Origin: Acidimicrobiia bacterium
GTDB lineage: Bacteria; Actinomycetota; Acidimicrobiia; UBA2766
NCBI GenBank assembly: GCA_020850945.1
Contig: JADZDR010000004.1
Span: 1-64,000 of the forward strand
Direction: 5' to 3'
DNA: 64,000 bases
Position 1 is the stretch's first letter; the number at the start of each line of letters is the position of its first letter. The notes under the pieces are model-generated. The model had not been told where the DNA came from. It did not search any database and saw only the letters and a program-made list of their open reading frames with translations. Below, piece after piece: positions 26,317 to 35,123 of the stretch. A program made the position numbers and the translations under genes.

Positions 26317-26367
26317 CGACGTGGGCGTACTCACCCACGTCCAGTGTGGTTGAGTACACCCACGTGG
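26317..26367. repeat. 51-bp direct repeat, copy 2, hairpin-forming
   Basis: An exact 51-of-51 copy of the unit at 26245-26295, separated from it by 21 bp containing a G-rich run and ATTCAGGT. It ends 14 bp before the PKD gene stop codon. Same alternative hairpins as copy 1. Exact identity suggests a recent tandem duplication of a terminator-like element. Confidence 0.85.
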
Positions 26368-26381
26368 CTGAGGGAGTCCTG

Positions 26382-29300
26382 TCAGCCGACGGTGAAGTCA
26401 CCCGTGTCGAGTGGCGCCGAGTAGAGGTAGTTCTTGCCTCCACCCGTCACGCGGACCGCGATCGTGTCACCCGAAGGCCCGTTGTCGAACACCGCGATGC
26501 GGTAGTTGTACATGACGAGGCCGGTCTGGAAGGAGAACCCGCCGATCGCCGAGCCCGCGTAGTAGGCGGCGTTGGGCGCCGTCTTCACGGCACGACTCGA
26601 GAGGAACCACATCGTCTGCACGCTGATGCCGGTGTCGTAGAGGCTGAGCGAGCCGGTGAGGAGCTTGATGCCGAGGAAGTTGGTCTCGCTCACGCACCCG
26701 CCGAGCCGGCCGGTTCCACCGGACACGCCGGTGAACTGGCCACTACCGCAGAGCCTGCTGAGCTTGGACAGTGATGCCGACTGGGGTGCGGCGTCGAGGA
26801 GATTGATGACACCGTCACCGTCGTCGTCGTCCGTCGGTCCACCGCCGCCACCGACCGGGTTGACCTGGACGGCGGGGAGGTTGCGGGCGGTCACACCGCC
26901 GTCACCGTCGTTCGCCGTGACCGTGCCTGTGTAGGTCCCGGGCGTGGAGAAGGTGCGGGCGGGTGGCGTGGCCCCCGTGTAGTCCGTGGAGCCGTTCCCG
27001 TCGAAGTCCCACGTGTACGTGAGTGTGTCGGCGGGGTCCGACGCCGTGACGGAGTAGTTGAACGCCGTGGTGTCCACGACTCCGACCGTCGGGGTCACCG
27101 TCGCCGCGCTGACTGTGGGTGCGACGTTCTGCACGGTGATCGTCGTGGAGTCGTCGGCCGTGCCGTCGGGGTCGGTCACGGTCAGGGCGACCGTGCGCGT
27201 CGCGGGGCCGTCACCGGCGGGGAAGGAGAACGTCGCCGACGGGCCGGACTGCTCGACGTCACCGTCGTCGTCGAGGTTGAACGCGTAGTTGCTGATCGAC
27301 TGTCCGGGATCGACGGGTGTGGAGCCGGACGCGTTGACGGTCACGTTCGCACCCTCGTTCACGGTCTGGCTCGGGCCTGCATCGGCGACGGGTGGGTTGC
27401 CGTTCACGGTGATCGCCGGCAGGGTGTCGGTGTCGGTTCCGCCGTCACCGTCGTTCACAGTGACCGTGCCTGTGTACGTTCCCGGTGTCGAGAATGTACG
27501 GGCGGGTGGTGTCGCCCCCGTGTAGTCCGTGGAGCCGTTCCCGTCGAAGTCCCACGTGTACGTGAGGGTGTCGGCAGGATCGTTCGCCGACACCGTGTGC
27601 GTGAACTGGGTGCTACCGGCGAGCCCGCTCAGCGGGGTGACCGTGGCAGACGTGATCGTGGGTGCGACGTTCTGCACCGTGACGACCGCGGCATCCTGGG
27701 GCGAGGTACCGTCGGGATCGGTGACACGCAGGCCCACCGAGACCGAGCTCGGACCGTCCCCGGCCGTGAACTGGTAAGTGGGCTGGGGGCCTGTCTGGTC
27801 CGTGCCGTTGAGGCCACGGTCCCAGATGTAGTCGATGATCGACTGTCCGGCGTCGTTCGGGGTCGAACCGGCACCGTTGAGGGTGACCGAAGCACCCTCG
27901 TTCACGGTCTGGTCCGGTCCGGCCGCGGCCGTCGGCAGGTTCCCGCCGCCGCCCGAGTTGACCGTCACGGTCGGGATGGACGCGGTGGCACTCGCGCCGT
28001 CGCCGTCGTCCACGGTGAGTGTGCCGCTGTACACACCCGCGCTCGCGAACACGTGGGTCGGGGCCGGCTGCGTGGAGTCGACGACGGTGTCGCCGTCGAA
28101 GTCCCATGCGTAGCTGATGGGATCCACGACGTCAGCGGCGATCGCCGAGTACGAGAACGACGTCGCGCCCGCGTTCCCGACGGTGGGGCTGACCCCGGCG
28201 AATCCGATGACCGGCGCCACGTTGTTGATCGTGAGGTTGACGAGGTCCTCGGGCGAGGTCCCGTCGGAGTCGGTGACCGTCACGGACACGACATCCGCCG
28301 CCGGCCCGTCACCCGCCACGAACTGGTACTGCGGGCTGGCGCCGGACTGGTCGATCGTCCCGTCGTCGTGCAGGTCGAAGTCGTAGGAGAGGAGGATCTG
28401 GCCGACGTCGTTGGATGACGAGCTGCTCGCGTTGATGGTCACGTTCGCACCCTCGTTCACGGTCTTGTCGGGGCCGCCGTTGGCCGTGGGCAGGGTTCCG
28501 CCCGCCTGGCCCTCGAGGATGTCGACCATGACGAAGTCGTCCACGCCGTTCGTGTCGCCTGCCGCAGCGGCCGTGGCTGTGGGGTAGACGGCGCGCAGCC
28601 CGTTACCCGAGACGATGGCGTACTGGATGAAGCGCACTTCGGCGGGCGCGAGGGGAATCACCTCTCCCGTGTCCATGTGGACGACACGGGGCGGAGCAGC
28701 CGTGGGCACGTTGCGCTGGGCGATGCCTGCCGTGCCGTCGTCGCCCATCGACGTGAGCTCGAAGTCCGGCTCGGCACCGGGCGCGTCCGGGACCTCGTAC
28801 CAGGTCGTACCCGCGACGGTGGTGATGTCGACGGCGTAGTAGTGGCTGTTCCCGAAGTCGATCGTCCCCGACGAGTCGGATACCTGCAGGGCGAGCCAGT
28901 TGCCGTTCGGGCTCATGTCTATGACGCGCACGACGAGGTTGTCTGGGTAGGCAGGTGTGTCGAACGGGGCGGGGAGCGCCGTGAGGTGCTGCCACGTCGT
29001 GGTGTCGCGCTTCACGTAGACGCTGTGCGTCGTTCCGTCCACGTAGCTGTACGCGTAGCGGTTGCCGGTGCTGTCACACGAGGCCGAGGTCACCTTCTGG
29101 GTGGCGGTCCCGTCCATGTGGGTGATTCCGGAGGAGGGGCGACCCTTGGGATTCGTGAAGGGGTTCGGACTGGTCCCGCTCGAGTCCATCTTGAAGAGGC
29201 GGCCGCCGATCATGACGCCGTTCTCGTCCGTCGTCTCGGGTCCCGCGATCCAGTAGATGTAGCGGCCGTTGTCCGTGATGCACTGCGTGATGTCGTTCTT

Positions 29301-29804
29301 CGTCGAGTTGTGGTAGGCGTAGATGTATCCCCCGTAGCCGTTCGTGCGTACGACGTCGAGTTGGTTCGCGTAGGAGAAGGTCAACGGGTTGAAAGAGAGC
29401 GTGGTGTAGGCGACGTGGCCTGCGGTCGAGACCTCGCCTTTGAGGGCGAAGGCACTCCCTGAGTACGGCACCTCCTTCTCGCCGTAGTGGCTCGCGGCGA
29501 CGGAGGAGTCGGCTCCGTTGGCGTGCACCATGAGCTTGCCCGTACCGAAGCCGCCGTTCAGGTTGAGGAAGGCGAGACGGCCCCCATCCGTGGCGAGCGC
29601 GTTCGCAGCCATCGCCGGGTCCGTCTGTGTGGACGCCTCGCTGAAGGAGAGACCGCCGCTGGCGGGGGACATCCACACGTGATTGCCCGCGTAGTCGCCG
29701 CGGGCGGGGACGAGCGCGAGGCTGCCCGCGAGGACGAGGAGCGTGGCACCCGCGAGAAGCCGCCGGAGCAGCGTCGTGTGCGAACGCCTACGTGTGATGC
29801 GCAT
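26382..29804 (-). CDS. large secreted PKD-repeat surface protein
   Basis: 1140 residues. A signal peptide (LLAGATLLVLAGSLALVPARG) is followed by a beta-propeller-like region (about 40-430), then paired PKD-type Ig-like repeats (about 445-985) containing VNEGANVT, VTDPDGT, VQNVAPT and YTWDFDGNGSTD. DDDDGDGVINLLDAAP is a calcium-binding thrombospondin-3-like turn, and the last 140 residues form a beta-rich domain with two cysteines. It is probably an extracellular adhesion or matrix protein. The final two 181-residue units are nearly identical at DNA level. The ATG has GGGAGGAA upstream. No sortase motif or C-terminal membrane helix is seen. Confidence 0.85.
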   Translation of the reverse strand: MRITRRRSHTTLLRRLLAGATLLVLAGSLALVPARGDYAGNHVWMSPASGGLSFSEASTQTDPAMAANALATDGGRLAFLNLNGGFGTGKLMVHANGADSSVAASHYGEKEVPYSGSAFALKGEVSTAGHVAYTTLSFNPLTFSYANQLDVVRTNGYGGYIYAYHNSTKNDITQCITDNGRYIYWIAGPETTDENGVMIGGRLFKMDSSGTSPNPFTNPKGRPSSGITHMDGTATQKVTSASCDSTGNRYAYSYVDGTTHSVYVKRDTTTWQHLTALPAPFDTPAYPDNLVVRVIDMSPNGNWLALQVSDSSGTIDFGNSHYYAVDITTVAGTTWYEVPDAPGAEPDFELTSMGDDGTAGIAQRNVPTAAPPRVVHMDTGEVIPLAPAEVRFIQYAIVSGNGLRAVYPTATAAAAGDTNGVDDFVMVDILEGQAGGTLPTANGGPDKTVNEGANVTINASSSSSNDVGQILLSYDFDLHDDGTIDQSGASPQYQFVAGDGPAADVVSVTVTDSDGTSPEDLVNLTINNVAPVIGFAGVSPTVGNAGATSFSYSAIAADVVDPISYAWDFDGDTVVDSTQPAPTHVFASAGVYSGTLTVDDGDGASATASIPTVTVNSGGGGNLPTAAAGPDQTVNEGASVTLNGAGSTPNDAGQSIIDYIWDRGLNGTDQTGPQPTYQFTAGDGPSSVSVGLRVTDPDGTSPQDAAVVTVQNVAPTITSATVTPLSGLAGSTQFTHTVSANDPADTLTYTWDFDGNGSTDYTGATPPARTFSTPGTYTGTVTVNDGDGGTDTDTLPAITVNGNPPVADAGPSQTVNEGANVTVNASGSTPVDPGQSISNYAFNLDDDGDVEQSGPSATFSFPAGDGPATRTVALTVTDPDGTADDSTTITVQNVAPTVSAATVTPTVGVVDTTAFNYSVTASDPADTLTYTWDFDGNGSTDYTGATPPARTFSTPGTYTGTVTANDGDGGVTARNLPAVQVNPVGGGGGPTDDDDGDGVINLLDAAPQSASLSKLSRLCGSGQFTGVSGGTGRLGGCVSETNFLGIKLLTGSLSLYDTGISVQTMWFLSSRAVKTAPNAAYYAGSAIGGFSFQTGLVMYNYRIAVFDNGPSGDTIAVRVTGGGKNYLYSAPLDTGDFTVG

Positions 29805-29963
29805 GATTCCTCCCAGCAGGCCCGCCGTACCGAGCCTCCCTCACGGTCCCCTACCTGGCGAATTCTGTCACCTTGTCGCGTACGAGCCAAACCGGACCCA
29901 CTCCCTAGGTTCGAGTCCGGCCCTTCCCGTTCCTCCCGAATCGTGCGGACCGGACCGGGCGGC

Positions 29964-31139
29964 TCAGGCTGTCGCCGTGTCGGGTGGCACCTCGGCCGCG
30001 CCCGGGATCGTGCCGGAGCCGTTCGACGTCGTGGGGCCGGGCGTGACGGCGCTCGGATCCTGCGCAGGCGCGACTGCCCGCGCGGCCGGGCCGGCATCTC
30101 CGGCGGGCATCCCGAAGCCGTGGAAGACCAGTTCTGTGCGTCCGAGCAGGACTCGGTCGCCGTGGGTGAGGTCGACCTCGTCTATGCGCCGGCCGTTCAC
30201 CCACGTGCCGTTGGTGGACCGCAGATCCGTGACGTGGATGCCTCCCTGGCGGGCCTCGAGACGGCAGTGGACGCGAGACACGCTCGGATCGTTGAGCACG
30301 ATGGCGTTGCGGGGATCGCGTCCCACGGTCATCACGCCGAGGAGGGCCTGCGAGCGGCCATACGGGCCGACGAGCTCGCCCACGGGTGGGCCGCTCACAC
30401 CCGGGCCCGCCGCCGTGCCCGCTGTCTCGAGCGGGGCGGGAACACCCTCCGCGAGGGCGTGGACGAGGGTGTCGTCGGCAGTCGGATAGGGCGTCGCCTC
30501 GTCTGCCGAGTGGCCGTCCGTGTTCCAGTCCGGCCCGGCCCCGAACGGATCGGGGTTCGCGTCGGCGGCGTCGGCGCCGAAGAAGGCATCGGCGGTGGCT
30601 GTCCATTCGCTCGAGCCGTGGTCGACGGCCGCGGGCTCGGGGAAGGGCGCGTCGTCCGCGACCCGTGGCCTGATCGCTCCGAGCGACGCATCGCTCCACG
30701 CGGTGTCCGGGGGCGGGGTGAGGCCGTTCGGGGCGACGCCGACAACAGGGATCGCCTCCGGAGGCGCAGGTGTGGATACGGGTGACCTGACCTCGGGGGG
30801 GTGTGCAGCCGTGAGCGGACGTTCCGGAGACACCTCCCACGTGGAATCGGCGGCTGCGGAGGGCTGCGGGTCCGTGCTTGCGGCGAACGTCTGCCAGGCG
30901 GAGTCGGGTGCCTCGAAGGCGTCCGCGGGGGACGGCGGCTCGGGGGGCGGCGGCTCGGGGGGCGGGGGGGCGGCATCGCCCCCGTACCCGGCAGGGGGGG
31001 GAGTCGGCGGTACGGCAGGGGTGTGGGCGGGCGCGTCGAACCCGGTCCCGCAGGAGCGACACCGGGGTGCTTCGGGATGGTTGAGCACCGAACATGACGG
31101 GCAGATGAGGGTCATGTCGGCGGACGGGAAATCGAACAT
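29964..31139 (-). CDS. zinc-ribbon and FHA domain protein
   Basis: 391 residues. CPSC...CRSCG near the N-terminus is a zinc ribbon, followed by about 230 residues of Pro/Ala-rich linker with a PPPPEPPPPEPP run. The FHA domain (about 270-350) has VGRDPRNAIVLNDPSVSRVHCRLE and DLRSTNGTWVNGRRI, the phosphothreonine-binding loops. It should dock on phosphorylated partners of Ser/Thr kinases; none is encoded nearby. The ATG at 31139 is the first methionine in a good frame, but its ribosome site is weak and an upstream TTG is possible. Confidence 0.85.
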   Translation of the reverse strand: MFDFPSADMTLICPSCSVLNHPEAPRCRSCGTGFDAPAHTPAVPPTPPPAGYGGDAAPPPPEPPPPEPPSPADAFEAPDSAWQTFAASTDPQPSAAADSTWEVSPERPLTAAHPPEVRSPVSTPAPPEAIPVVGVAPNGLTPPPDTAWSDASLGAIRPRVADDAPFPEPAAVDHGSSEWTATADAFFGADAADANPDPFGAGPDWNTDGHSADEATPYPTADDTLVHALAEGVPAPLETAGTAAGPGVSGPPVGELVGPYGRSQALLGVMTVGRDPRNAIVLNDPSVSRVHCRLEARQGGIHVTDLRSTNGTWVNGRRIDEVDLTHGDRVLLGRTELVFHGFGMPAGDAGPAARAVAPAQDPSAVTPGPTTSNGSGTIPGAAEVPPDTATA

Positions 31140-31168
31140 GTCCTCGGTCGTGGACAACGGGTTGCCGG

Positions 31169-31192
31169 GCCCCCCGTGTGTGCCGGGGGGGC
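31169..31192 (-). terminator. GC hairpin after the TetR gene
   Basis: GCCCCCCG and CGGGGGGGC form an 8-bp stem with a TGTGTGC loop between the TetR stop and the FHA gene start, both read leftward. It could terminate the TetR transcript or lie in the FHA leader. No U-tract. Confidence 0.45.
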
Positions 31193-31250
31193 GCCACCTG
31201 CGACGATACCACTGTCCGTGGCATCGGGGACGAGCCGCGGCAGACGGCGT

Positions 31251-31880
31251 TCAATCGAGTCGGAGGCTGCGGGCGGCGGCCTCGACGACTTCGCTCAGGT
31301 AGTCGTCGATCGGCACCTCGGGCTCTTCGGTGGAGATGCCCACCCCGAGGAGGGAGGTGGAGAGGTCGGACATCACGATCCCGCCGATGAACTGGCGGGC
31401 GAACACGTAGGCGTTGCACTGGCGTGCCTCGCCGGCCTCGATGAAGTCCCTGATCCGGGCCGCGAAGTGGTTGAGGAGGTCGTCGATGACGTCGGTGATG
31501 CGCCGGTCGCCTTCGAGCAGCGTGCTCTCGGCGATGATGAGCCGGAACACGTCCGAGTCGCGGCGGGCGATCTCGACCGCCGTGTACGCGGCAGCTTCGA
31601 GGGTCTCGCGGAGTTGCAGGCCCTTGAGGAGAGGCGCTCCGAACTGCACGTAGGGCTGCAGGTGACGGAGGCCCTCGTCGATCACGGCGTCGAAGAGCTC
31701 ACGTTTGGACGGGAAGTACCGGTAGAGGAGGGCGTCGGACATCTGCACGTGCCTGGCGATCATGCGTGTTGTCGTGGCGTGGTAGCCGTGCTCGAGGAAG
31801 AGGTGCCGGGCGGCGGCGAGGATCTCGAGGCGACGACGCTCGCCCTCCGTCATCTCCATTCGCTGGGCCGGTTCGGTCAT
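31251..31880 (-). CDS. TetR/AcrR family transcriptional regulator
   Basis: 209 residues. The N-terminal helix-turn-helix reads RRLEILAAARHLFLEHGYHATTTRMIARHVQMSDALLYRYF when joined across positions 15-57, standard for TetR. The C-terminal ligand domain (EIARRDSDVFRLIIAESTLL, then FARQFIGGIVM) resembles AcrR-C types. It is divergent from the adenylate cyclase across 100 bp and may repress it, itself, or both. Ligand unknown. Confidence 0.93.
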   Translation of the reverse strand: MTEPAQRMEMTEGERRRLEILAAARHLFLEHGYHATTTRMIARHVQMSDALLYRYFPSKRELFDAVIDEGLRHLQPYVQFGAPLLKGLQLRETLEAAAYTAVEIARRDSDVFRLIIAESTLLEGDRRITDVIDDLLNHFAARIRDFIEAGEARQCNAYVFARQFIGGIVMSDLSTSLLGVGISTEEPEVPIDDYLSEVVEAAARSLRLD

Positions 31881-31980
31881 GTCGTGCGCTCACCCCGGCT
31901 GGGTGTCGGAACTGCAGCGTGAGGCCCCGCTGCCCGTAGAATCCCGGAGGGTCTCGGAACTACCTGAACAGGCATCCTAT

Positions 31981-33732
31981 ATGGCCGAGTCGGACCGGTT
32001 GGTCGGGGAGGAATCCCCGCGTGCAGGTGACCGCGGGCGTCTGCAGAGGCACCTGCTCCGCGAGCTGATCGAGGCGAACCTGCTCGGGGCGTCGATCATC
32101 GCCTTCTTCTACCTCGTGTTCCAAGTCGACGAGCTCCCGGTCGCGTCGCGTACGGCCATGCAGGTCATGGCGGGGGCGATGCTCCTCGGGTTCCTCCTCG
32201 TGCTCTACCTCTCGTACCGGATCACGAGTCCTCTTGTCACCTGGTTGCGTGCCGAGTCACCGGCGCCGCCGCCCTCGCGCCTGCAGATCGCCGTGGTCGT
32301 GCAGCCTGCCGTGCAGGCGCTGCTCGTCTTGACGCTCTGGGCCGTCGCGGCCGTGGCCTTCGCCACGGCCGAGGCACTCACGTCGGACGAGGCCGTGCCC
32401 CTGCGGTTCTTCGTGACGCTGATGGGGACCCTCATCGGAGGTGTGGCCACGGCAGCCATCACGTACCTGCGGGTCGAGCACACGTGGCGGGAGTGGATCC
32501 CGACCTTCTTCCCCGGCGTCGACGCGCCGACACGGTTGCCGCTGCCGTCGCGGGGCGGTCTCGCGTCCCGGCTCCACGTGGCCTTCGTCCTCGGGACGGT
32601 TCTTCCCCTCCTCGCCGTCGGCATGGCCGCCTCCGTCGGTCTGCGTCTCGGTACACCCGTCAACGCCACACAGATCACGTGGTTCCTGGTGATCGCCGGG
32701 ATCGTCGTCGGCGCGATCCTGTCCGTGAACATCCGTCGTTCGATCACACAGCCGATTCACCGCATCCAGGAGGCGATGGAGAAGGTGAGCCGGGGGGACC
32801 TCGCCACGATGGTCCCCGTCGACCGTGTCGACGAGCTTGGCCGGCTCGAGAGCGGCTTCAACCAGATGATGGCCGGCCTGCGCCAGCGCGAGGACCTCGA
32901 GCAGCTCCTCAACCGTCAGGTGGGCGACAAGGTCGCCGAACGCGCGATCCGGTCCGGCCCGGAGGCGGACATCGGCGGTGAGATCCGCCGTGTCACAGCG
33001 CTCTTCGTCGATCTCGTGGCCTTCTCCACCGTCGCCGAGTCGGCATCCCCGGGGGCCCTGGCTGCGCTCCTCAACGTCGTGTTCGGTGTCATCGTCGATG
33101 CTGTCGAGAGCCGGGACGGGATCGTGAACAAGTTCCAGGGCGACGCCGTCCTCGCCATTTTCGGGGCGCCGGAGAACGATCGCAAGCATGCCGAACACGC
33201 CCTCGAGGCCGCGGAGGCGATCGCGAGCGGTCTCGAGGCGGTGAACCTCGATTTCGGGATAGGGGTCTCCACGGGCGAGGTGTTCGCCGGGAACGTGGGA
33301 ACGGAGACGAGATACGAGTACACCGTGATCGGCGATCCCGTGAACGAGGCCGCCCGCCTCCAGGAGCTCACGCGCATGCTCGAGCGGCGCGTCCTCCTCT
33401 CGGGTGCGACTGCCGCCGCCGTACGCGATGCCGTGGGGGGCCGCCTCGTCTCCGCCCTCGTGCCGCTCGAGCCCGTGGTGCTGCGGGGCAAGACGGAGGC
33501 GACCGAGGTCTACAGCCTCAGCCCCGAGCTGTGGAGGGGGCCGAGTGTGGATGTCGAGTCGACAGAGCCCACCTCGGGAGAGGACGGCGGGGACGGTGCG
33601 GCATCGGGAGCCGTCCCAGGAGGCGAAGCCGGGGAGGAGAGCGCCGCGTCAGGTCTGCTCGAACTCGGGGCAGTCACGGGAGCAAATGCGCGTACCACTC
33701 CCGACAGCGTCGATGAGGGCAGCCTCGAGTGA
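31981..33732 (+). CDS. membrane HAMP-class III adenylate cyclase
   Basis: 583 residues with six predicted membrane helices in the first 260, a HAMP linker (INIRRSITQPIHRI-like block, then VDRVDELGRLESGFNQMM), and a class III cyclase domain. Metal-binding aspartates are in LFVDLVAFS and QGDAVLAIFG. The adenine-specifying Lys and Asp appear in VNKFQGD and GDPVNEAARL, so the product should be cAMP. The architecture is that of mycobacterial Rv1318c-Rv1320c. The C-terminal 65 residues are low-complexity. The ATG at 31981 is chosen; the longer track ORF starts within the divergent promoter. Confidence 0.9.
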   Translation: MAESDRLVGEESPRAGDRGRLQRHLLRELIEANLLGASIIAFFYLVFQVDELPVASRTAMQVMAGAMLLGFLLVLYLSYRITSPLVTWLRAESPAPPPSRLQIAVVVQPAVQALLVLTLWAVAAVAFATAEALTSDEAVPLRFFVTLMGTLIGGVATAAITYLRVEHTWREWIPTFFPGVDAPTRLPLPSRGGLASRLHVAFVLGTVLPLLAVGMAASVGLRLGTPVNATQITWFLVIAGIVVGAILSVNIRRSITQPIHRIQEAMEKVSRGDLATMVPVDRVDELGRLESGFNQMMAGLRQREDLEQLLNRQVGDKVAERAIRSGPEADIGGEIRRVTALFVDLVAFSTVAESASPGALAALLNVVFGVIVDAVESRDGIVNKFQGDAVLAIFGAPENDRKHAEHALEAAEAIASGLEAVNLDFGIGVSTGEVFAGNVGTETRYEYTVIGDPVNEAARLQELTRMLERRVLLSGATAAAVRDAVGGRLVSALVPLEPVVLRGKTEATEVYSLSPELWRGPSVDVESTEPTSGEDGGDGAASGAVPGGEAGEESAASGLLELGAVTGANARTTPDSVDEGSLE

Positions 33733-33879
33733 CCCCGTCTCGACGCTGCGCCGGTAGCGTCGGCCTCGCTCCACGCACAGGACGGTGTCCGTTCCGCACA
33801 CCGCGACGACGCCCGTGGCACAGAGCGCCTCACGTTGGGTGCGGTTGCTCCGCCGGGCACACTGTGCCAGAAACCACAC
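33649..33879 (-). CDS. possible small cysteine-rich protein
   Basis: A 76-residue ORF with six cysteines (LCATGVVAVCGTDTVLC and RICSRDCPEF), not recognised. It fills the otherwise empty 163-bp interval after the adenylate cyclase but overlaps its 3' end antisense by 84 bp. About 80 percent of its third codon positions are G or C, close to real genes here. It starts with GTG 16 bp after the lipoprotein stop on the same strand, so it could be the last gene of the GatB-lipoprotein unit. No good ribosome site is seen; it may be a chance ORF. Confidence 0.3.
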   Translation of the reverse strand: MWFLAQCARRSNRTQREALCATGVVAVCGTDTVLCVERGRRYRRSVETGSLEAALIDAVGSGTRICSRDCPEFEQT

Positions 33880-33895
33880 GACGGAGATCAGGGCG

Positions 33896-34567
33896 TCATG
33901 TGTCGCCGGCTGCCTTCACCTTCGTGACGGCGGTGGAGAGGGCGGCGTCGAGAACGTCGCGCGCCACGGGCGGCTCGCCCAAGTTCGCACTGCTCACCAC
34001 GACCACGATGTTGCCGGACTGCGCGACCAGCATGTCGGACGTGTACCTGCGCCCACTGCTGTCGGTGTCGGAGATCTCGGCCGCGTCCGCCCGGTCTCCG
34101 ACGTCGGGCGCGTCGCCAGCTCGGACGGTGGCCTTCGGCGTGCCGGCGTCACCTGTTTCGCAGGCATCCACCGCGGCCGAGAACTCCTCCATGAATGCGG
34201 CCGCTTCCGTGGCGTCTGTGTACACGAGCAGGTTCTCGAGTACGAGGTTCTCCTCCGGGTTCCCGTGGGCGATGGCGAGACGTCCGGCCGGTGGGGCGAG
34301 CTCGAGGATGTCCTGGCCGCAGAGGTCGAACTTGCCGAAGGAGACCTCTGCCACCTTCGCGAAGTCGCCGGGGAGGTCCGATCCCGAGAGGAGGGCGGAT
34401 TCCAGGTCCGCGACCTGAGGGGCCACTGCTTCGTCGCCGATGCTCGTCGGTGTCGACGCCGCCTTGCCCGCATCGGGGGAGCTGCACGCGCCGAGGCCGG
34501 CAAGGACGAGGAGCGCGGCGGCGAGGCTCGTCGTGGTGGCGAGGCGCCTCGACCGGGCACCTCTCAC
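33896..34567 (-). CDS. putative lipoprotein
   Basis: A 223-residue exported lipoprotein: the signal TTSLAAALLVLAGLGAC ends in a lipobox cysteine followed by a Ser/Asp-rich linker. The outer domain has FDLCGQDILELAPPAGR, NLLVYTDATEAAAFMEEF, VDACETG and MLVAQSGNIVVVVSS, reminiscent of PknH-type sensor domains, with a cysteine pair that could form a disulphide. That resemblance is weak. Its GTG start overlaps the stop of the GatB/YqeY gene (GTGA), so the two are translationally coupled. Confidence 0.75.
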   Translation of the reverse strand: MRGARSRRLATTTSLAAALLVLAGLGACSSPDAGKAASTPTSIGDEAVAPQVADLESALLSGSDLPGDFAKVAEVSFGKFDLCGQDILELAPPAGRLAIAHGNPEENLVLENLLVYTDATEAAAFMEEFSAAVDACETGDAGTPKATVRAGDAPDVGDRADAAEISDTDSSGRRYTSDMLVAQSGNIVVVVSSANLGEPPVARDVLDAALSTAVTKVKAAGDT

Positions 34568-35022
34568 GCCGAGCCCAGGCGTTCGTTCACGAGCCTCTTG
34601 ACGAGCGCGGGATCGACGACATCGCGGTGCTCCTTCATGATCACACCTGTGATCCGTCCCGCCAGCTTGGGGTCGGAACCGATCTCTGCCACGGCGTCGT
34701 CGACGAGGGCGGCCGTGGCGGCCTCGTCCAGCGTCTGCGGGAGCCAGCGGGACAGGCAGTCGATCTCGGCCCGCAGCTTGGTCGCATGCTCGATCCCGCG
34801 GTCACCGAGCCCCTCGTAGGTCTCGAGGCTCTTGCGCAGGGTCTTGACGTAGGCGGCGATGACGCGCCGGTGGAACGCGTCCCCGTCGTCCCCGTCGAAA
34901 TCGGGGGCGGTCTTCGCCTTCTGGATCTCGGTGCGCACACCGCGGATCGCGTCGAGGGTGGTCTTGTCCTTCGAGCGCATCGCATCCGTCAGTGCCGCCT
35001 GGAGCTCGTCTGCGGTCGACAC
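34564..35022 (-). CDS. GatB/YqeY domain protein
   Basis: 152 residues forming the YqeY helical domain related to the tRNA-binding tail of GatB amidotransferase. Family blocks are LTDAMRSKDKTTLDAIRGVRTEIQKAK, EIDCLSRWLPQTLDEA, and the C-terminal GRITGVIMKEHRDVVDPALVKRLVNERL. The GTG at 35022 begins directly at the conserved first helix (VSTADELQAAL). There is no Shine-Dalgarno sequence, so the transcript may be leaderless. It is divergent from an SDR gene across a hairpin. Confidence 0.88.
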   Translation of the reverse strand: MSTADELQAALTDAMRSKDKTTLDAIRGVRTEIQKAKTAPDFDGDDGDAFHRRVIAAYVKTLRKSLETYEGLGDRGIEHATKLRAEIDCLSRWLPQTLDEAATAALVDDAVAEIGSDPKLAGRITGVIMKEHRDVVDPALVKRLVNERLGSA

Positions 35023-35060
35023 GCGGAGAACGCTACCAACACGCCCACCCCCCGTTGGGT

Positions 35061-35090
35061 GCGGTTTGTTGCGCTGGCGCAACAAACCGC
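35061..35090. repeat. 13-bp perfect inverted repeat in a divergent promoter region
   Basis: Arms GCGGTTTGTTGCG and CGCAACAAACCGC flank a 4-nt loop (CTGG). An outer GTTGGG/CCAAC pairing extends the stem across a bulge. It sits 38 bp from the GatB/YqeY start and 33 bp from the SDR start. It could be an operator for both genes. Confidence 0.85.
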
Positions 35091-35123
35091 CCAACCGTCG
35101 AGCGCGGTCCTACCCTCGTCGGG

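Noticed and set aside
26245-26367. CRISPR array or attachment-site reading of the 51-bp repeats
   Set aside because: Only two copies, a palindromic repeat longer than the spacer, no cas or integrase genes and no tRNA adjacent.
26896-28100. Tandem DNA repeats as a CRISPR or satellite
   Set aside because: The repeats are in-frame codons of PKD domains in one long open reading frame.
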